Source: Fictibacillus arsenicus (GTDB lineage Bacteria > Bacillota > Bacilli > Bacillales > Fictibacillaceae). From it: a stretch of DNA of 64,000 nucleotides. Positions 59,885 through 64,000 of this stretch are shown in pieces. The notes beneath the pieces are model-generated. The model worked only from the letters and a program-made list of their open reading frames with translations. It had not been told where the DNA came from and made no database searches. The position numbers and the translations under genes were made by a program. Each line of letters opens with the position of its first letter. The stretch's first letter is position 1. The stretch covers positions 3,658,001 to 3,722,000 of the forward strand of contig NZ_CP016761.1 of assembly GCF_001642935.1 (NCBI RefSeq). Direction: 5' to 3'.

Positions 59885-60784
59885 TTATGGACGAATAAAC
59901 ATCTGCGTCCAATACGTCTTATAACCTGTTGTACCTTTTATATAACCCACACCGATTTGTGTGAAGTTATCACTCAAGATGTTTGCTTTGTGACCTGTGC
60001 TATTCATCCAGCCGGTCATAACGGCACTCGTGGTCGTATAACCTGCGGCAATGTTCTCCCCTGCAGAAGTGTACGAAATGCCAAACTGCTTCATCATATC
60101 AAAAGGTGATCCATATGTTGGCGATGTGTGGTCAAAATAATTTTTCACGAGCATGTCACGGGATTTTTCTCTCGCCACATTGCTTAATGTTGGGTTCAAG
60201 GCTAACTCTTTCTTACCATAACTTGAACGGTATTTGTTTACGGAAAAGAAGGTTTCAAGCTCATAAACGTTTTGTTTACTGATTGATGCAGTAGACAAAT
60301 GTGTTTTGTAAGTAGGATCTGCTAGATGAAGTGACCCTGTTTCTTTATAAGTTGCTGTATTCGTACTTCCATTCCAAAGCACGTCATATCCGTATGCTTC
60401 TCCAACTAATCGAAGCGGTATGTATGTTCGATTGTTTATGACAACGGGCTTAACGTCAGATTGCTGAATGTAGTATTTATTGCTATATTGCTTTTCTAAA
60501 AAAAGTGATTGTGTGTTTAATGCTAGTTTAGCTGTTGTACCATATTTCGATAGCTGTGAGGTAACAGCGTTTGTGTCAGGATTCCACTTCACATCGGCAT
60601 TCATGGATTCAAAAACCGGTCTCAGCGGAACTAACAATCTATTATTTTGAACAATAGGTTTTGCGTCCGGAAAAACAACACTCTCATTACCGATCTTCAC
60701 GTTAAAAGATTCTGCAGCTGCGTCTGTGCTGTAGAGCCCTAAGAAAAATAGACTTGCAGCAAGTAGACTCCCCAAAAATTTCAT
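59885..60784 (-). CDS. Secreted CAP-domain protein with copper-amine-oxidase-N stalk domain
   Basis: A 299-residue protein. A signal peptide (about 1-24, ending TDAAA) precedes a copper amine oxidase N-terminal-like stalk domain in two repeats (LLVPLRPVFESMNADVKWNPDTNAV and TYIPLRLVGEAYGYDVLWN). A CAP/SCP domain (about 170-299) has the usual His and Glu positions in FDHTSPTYGSPFDMM, AGENIAAGY and GHKANILSDNFTQIGVGY. YkwD-type secreted proteins have this end domain. It is probably a cell-surface or spore-coat-related protein. Confidence 0.9.
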   Translation of the reverse strand: MKFLGSLLAASLFFLGLYSTDAAAESFNVKIGNESVVFPDAKPIVQNNRLLVPLRPVFESMNADVKWNPDTNAVTSQLSKYGTTAKLALNTQSLFLEKQYSNKYYIQQSDVKPVVINNRTYIPLRLVGEAYGYDVLWNGSTNTATYKETGSLHLADPTYKTHLSTASISKQNVYELETFFSVNKYRSSYGKKELALNPTLSNVAREKSRDMLVKNYFDHTSPTYGSPFDMMKQFGISYTSAGENIAAGYTTTSAVMTGWMNSTGHKANILSDNFTQIGVGYIKGTTGYKTYWTQMFIRP

Positions 60785-60875
60785 ACTCTTCCCCCCTCTA
60801 AAATCATATATGAATATAGCATATATACACTTCCAAAAATGCTCAAAACTAGAATAGTAAAGAAAATGTAATGAA

Positions 60876-60913
60876 AAAAGATGCCGTCGGAATTTTAATC
60901 CAGCAGCACCTTC
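60876..60913 (-). terminator. Rho-independent terminator
   Basis: On the minus strand, AAGGTGCTGCTGGA pairs with TCCGACGGCATCTT (one mismatch, some G-U), followed by TTTT. It ends the amylase gene. Confidence 0.72.
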
Positions 60914-60919
60914 TCTTTA

Positions 60920-63900
60920 CTAGTTTTTAATAATAGTCATCGGAATATCTTTCGTGTTCTTCCCAATTGCCCCGCCGTCATTTTTAAAGATTTCAGATTT
61001 GTTTTCTTCTGACGGCTCAATGTGGATGTTCAGCTTGTTCTCTCCATCAGTCAAGTTAACTGTATGCGAGAACATCATGTCATCATTGATCGTGACTGCT
61101 TCACCGTTAATCGTCATCACGCCTTCTTTAATCGCATTTCCTTTTAGCGTGATCGTGTCAGATGTTACAGTTTGGCCGTCAGCATGTGATGTTACGACAA
61201 CCGGCATGTCGATCCAGCGCAGGATCTTATTTTGAACAACCATCTCGTTGCCGCCTTGGTTCGTAACAACAAAGCTCAGGTCCGTTCCTGGTGCGCCGTA
61301 GCCGTAGTAGCTCACGTCATCATCGTTTGGGTTAGCTGGCGTGTGGTCAGCAAGCCCTTCTTGATCCCACGAGCTGTTCTTCGCGTACTTGTACGTAATG
61401 ACTTCGCCTTCTTGCGCTTCAAACGTGTATTCATAATCGTTCGTTACAGCACCACCGCGCGTCATCTTCCACGCACCTGTGTTCCAGCCGTTTTTGCTGC
61501 CCGGCATCGTGATATCTACGCCCTGTGGTGTATACGCTGGTGCGTTTACTTTCATCGTTACTTTTACCATCACAAGGTCAGGCATTACGGTTACCGCATT
61601 TGACTTCACGCTGTTCCCTGATTTGTCGTAGATGTGCACTTCGTATGAATATGTTTTGCCATTAGTTACGTTCATGTCCTTGTAAGTTGATGAGTTCGTA
61701 TCCAGGATCTGATCGATCACTTCTCCGTCTCGGACAATGGTGAACAAGTATGGCTCGTTCGCTCCTTCAACTGACCACTTTAAGTTCACTTGTCCAGACT
61801 CTTGAGCTGGTTCTTCTAAAGTGACAGAAGATGCCGGAGCTGTTGTGTCGTCACCTTTTGTGAACGTTACGGATTTTGTTTCACTCGTTACCCACGTTCT
61901 TCCTAGATCTGTCGAGAACGCGTAGCGGTATTCATACGTTCCTTCGTTAAACGGCAGGAATGTACCGCTGAAACTGTTGAACTCGCCGTTTTGCGTTGTG
62001 TAGCTTGCTGGATGTGATGTCCATGTGTCCTTGCCTGGTTCCTTCACTTGAAGTTCGGCTTGCAGACCTTCCGCTAAATCACTTTCTGTTTCACCTTTTA
62101 TAAAAATGTCAGCTGAAACGTTTTGTGATTTGGAAAGATCGATCACACCGTTTTGAAGCTCCGTTACATTAGCAATCTCATAGTTTCCTTCTTTTAAAGC
62201 AACGTGCGGGATTGCTGCATCCGATTCTGTTTTCACAGATTTGTTATTGTTCTTGTCGATCGCAACTACCCCGAAATAGTATTTGCGGCCGTTATCTAAG
62301 CCATCAATTTTGATAGAATTACCTTTTGTCTCTGCGACCTTTTCATAAAAAGCCCCAGAGATTGTCGTTTGGTAGACTGCATAACTTCTCGCGTCGCCTT
62401 CCCATGTCAGCGATACTGAGTGGCTAGCTTCCGTTGCCTTCACGTTCGTTACCGCTTCAGGACTCTTTAAGATCTGTCCTTTGTCTGACACGAGCATGCG
62501 TCCGCTCATCGCAGGAACGGTTACTGTCAGCTTGCCGTCTTTCACGCTTGCTTTGTATGTTTTATCGAGCTGATCAGTCAGCTTCACGTTGTTTACGATC
62601 AGCTTTTTCACATCTAGCTCAACTGTTTTTTCTTCACTGCCGCGGTTTGTGATCACTACCGCTGCGTTCTTTTTGTCAGTACGTGTGTATGTCAGCACGT
62701 CTTTTTCAGCGTATAAGTGATTTAACTCACCATAGCTGAACAGATTATGATAGTAAGCACGAACTTTACCGATTTCTTGATAATGCTTCACAAGTTCCTT
62801 ATCTTCAGAACCCCACGGATATGTTCTGCGGTCATCGGGATCCTTTGAGCCTGTAACGCCAGCTTCATCTCCATAATAAACGGTCGGCGCTCCGGCATAG
62901 CCCATCTGTAAAATCGCCGCAAGCTTCAGACGCTTCACGCCAAGCTCATGGTTATAATTCGGATCCAGCTCAGCACGTTCGTAGGAGTCTGTACCGTTTC
63001 CAAGCACAAAAGCAGCACGAGGTGTATCGTGCGATCCCATCAAGTTCATGAGCGCGTAGAATGCTTCCTGCGGGTAATCTTCAAAAACAGCGTTCAGCTG
63101 ATCTTCAGCACCCTTTGCGTTCCCGTTCTTTAAGTAGTCGATCATCGCACCGCGGAAACGGTAGTTCATTACAGAGTCGTAAAGATCGCCAAGGAAGTAT
63201 TCAGACGCATCATCCCAGATCTCGCCAAGGATCAACGGATCGTCCTTCTTGCCTTCTTTTAGTTCGTCACGGAACTCTCTCCAAAACTCGGTATCTACTT
63301 CGTTCGCTACATCCAAGCGCCAGCCTGATGCACCGCGGTCCAGCCAAGATTTTGCCGCAGAATCTTCGTCATACATGATATAGTCCGCGAATGGCTTGTT
63401 ATTTAACTCAGAATCATAGTCTACTGCTTCACCTGGAATCGATTTGATCTCTGGAAGTGAATCGAATCCCCACCACGCTTGGTATTTATAGACACCGTTC
63501 ACTTTTTCGTTCTCGATGTTAAACCAGTTGTGGAAGCCGTATGAACTGAATTTCTGTCCTTCTGCTGTGAACTTCTCTTCAGTTTGTTTCTTCGCTTCTT
63601 CTTCTGTTAAGCCTTGCTCGTTCATAAGATCATAAATGCTTGCCCAATATTCGTAAGCACCAACCGTGTCGTATTTTCCGTAACGGTCAAAATAGATCGA
63701 GTCGTCACCAACGTGGTTGAACACGCCGTCTAAGATCAGGTGCATCTTGCGTTTTTTCAGTTCTTTTGTAAAAGCTTTGAATTCTTCAGGTGTTCCAAAC
63801 ATCGGATCGATCGCCTTGTAGTCTGTCGCATCGTACTTATGGTTCGATGCAGCATGTGCGATCGGGTTCAAGTAAAGTGTGTTCACGCCAAGAGATTGAA

Positions 63901-64000
63901 TGTAGTCTAGCTTCTTTTGGACACCGGCAATGTCACCGCCAAAGAAATCGTTCGACCAGATCTCGTCGCCTTCGTATCCTTCTGTTTCAGCTTGACGCGG
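60920..64000 (-). CDS. Large secreted GH13 amylase/pullulanase, N-terminus cut by window edge
   Basis: At least 1026 residues; the frame is open to the right edge, so the signal peptide and N-terminal domains are missing. The GH13 barrel carries LILDGVFNHVGDD, GWRLDVANEVD (nucleophile Asp), LGEIWDD (acid Glu) and LMGSHDTPR. Two fibronectin-III-like domains follow (about residues 515-600 and 720-800 of the visible part). Next comes a starch-binding CBM20-like block (ITMPGSKNGWNTGAWKM) and a C-terminal Big-like domain. No LPXTG motif. It should degrade starch or pullulan outside the cell. Amylopullulanase-type enzymes have this layout. Confidence 0.9.
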   Translation of the reverse strand, partial: PRQAETEGYEGDEIWSNDFFGGDIAGVQKKLDYIQSLGVNTLYLNPIAHAASNHKYDATDYKAIDPMFGTPEEFKAFTKELKKRKMHLILDGVFNHVGDDSIYFDRYGKYDTVGAYEYWASIYDLMNEQGLTEEEAKKQTEEKFTAEGQKFSSYGFHNWFNIENEKVNGVYKYQAWWGFDSLPEIKSIPGEAVDYDSELNNKPFADYIMYDEDSAAKSWLDRGASGWRLDVANEVDTEFWREFRDELKEGKKDDPLILGEIWDDASEYFLGDLYDSVMNYRFRGAMIDYLKNGNAKGAEDQLNAVFEDYPQEAFYALMNLMGSHDTPRAAFVLGNGTDSYERAELDPNYNHELGVKRLKLAAILQMGYAGAPTVYYGDEAGVTGSKDPDDRRTYPWGSEDKELVKHYQEIGKVRAYYHNLFSYGELNHLYAEKDVLTYTRTDKKNAAVVITNRGSEEKTVELDVKKLIVNNVKLTDQLDKTYKASVKDGKLTVTVPAMSGRMLVSDKGQILKSPEAVTNVKATEASHSVSLTWEGDARSYAVYQTTISGAFYEKVAETKGNSIKIDGLDNGRKYYFGVVAIDKNNNKSVKTESDAAIPHVALKEGNYEIANVTELQNGVIDLSKSQNVSADIFIKGETESDLAEGLQAELQVKEPGKDTWTSHPASYTTQNGEFNSFSGTFLPFNEGTYEYRYAFSTDLGRTWVTSETKSVTFTKGDDTTAPASSVTLEEPAQESGQVNLKWSVEGANEPYLFTIVRDGEVIDQILDTNSSTYKDMNVTNGKTYSYEVHIYDKSGNSVKSNAVTVMPDLVMVKVTMKVNAPAYTPQGVDITMPGSKNGWNTGAWKMTRGGAVTNDYEYTFEAQEGEVITYKYAKNSSWDQEGLADHTPANPNDDDVSYYGYGAPGTDLSFVVTNQGGNEMVVQNKILRWIDMPVVVTSHADGQTVTSDTITLKGNAIKEGVMTINGEAVTINDDMMFSHTVNLTDGENKLNIHIEPSEENKSEIFKNDGGAIGKNTKDIPMTIIKN

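Noticed and set aside
59741-60109. Open frame of 122 codons through array D
   Set aside because: It has no ribosome site, runs through a repeat array with mixed 20/21 spacing, and then overlaps the 3' end of the CAP-domain gene on the other strand.

Overview
The window looks like chromosomal DNA of an endospore-forming member of the Bacillaceae, possibly Fictibacillus or a close relative. The evidence is low GC content, strong AGGAGG ribosome-binding sites, a Spo0E-like phosphatase, a tenI-thiO-thiS-thiG-thiF operon behind a TPP riboswitch, and gene groups arranged like Bacillus subtilis yhfUTS, yojNO and ywrABCD. The genus is an inference. I see no rRNA, tRNA, CRISPR array or prophage.

Layout. 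1-4.9 kb: the end of a membrane protein gene, a complete IS3-family element and a three-gene ABC-2 exporter. 4.9-8.5 kb: a dispersed Bacillaceae repeat, a large membrane-anchored protein, a sigma-70 factor, and a DUF1659/DUF2922 pair surrounded by perfect DnaA boxes. 8.5-12.5 kb: an operon of bioY, acyl-CoA ligase, thiolase and two MaoC-type hydratases behind a clear BirA-type operator. 12.6-19 kb: small and stress-type genes, two neighbouring genes with in-frame stop codons (one a UGA at a redox cysteine position) and a secreted subtilisin. 19-29.9 kb: a yojO/yojN-like VWA-ATPase pair, a PadR/HAAS module with three operators, a YdcF protein, yhdT-panF, a REP-associated tyrosine transposase (RAYT), a Spo0E-like gene, a nucleoside hydrolase and a DCC protein.

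29.9-45.2 kb: a ZorAB-like ion-driven motor pair with no effector genes, an AraC regulator, a drug exporter, a membrane metalloprotease, and a long minus-strand cluster of chromate-transporter halves, a gamma-glutamyltransferase and a complete dipeptide ABC importer with an Lrp-type regulator nearby. 45.4-54 kb: a YhfH-like protein, the glyoxylate shunt pair aceB/aceA, an ABC exporter, two EamA transporters and a P-loop kinase. 54-64 kb: the thiazole operon, a YjiH-type membrane protein, a CAP-domain secreted protein and a very large amylase/pullulanase cut by the right edge.

Two genome-scale patterns stand out. Seven palindromes built on a GGGGTC/GACCCC core are scattered through the window, and two of them flank the RAYT gene, which fits a REP/RAYT system. 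In addition, four intergenic regions (about 44.6, 48.9, 52.0 and 59.8 kb) carry arrays of six to eight degenerate units with a 20-21 nt period. The arrays share the period and size but not the unit sequence. I cannot assign them to any class I know.
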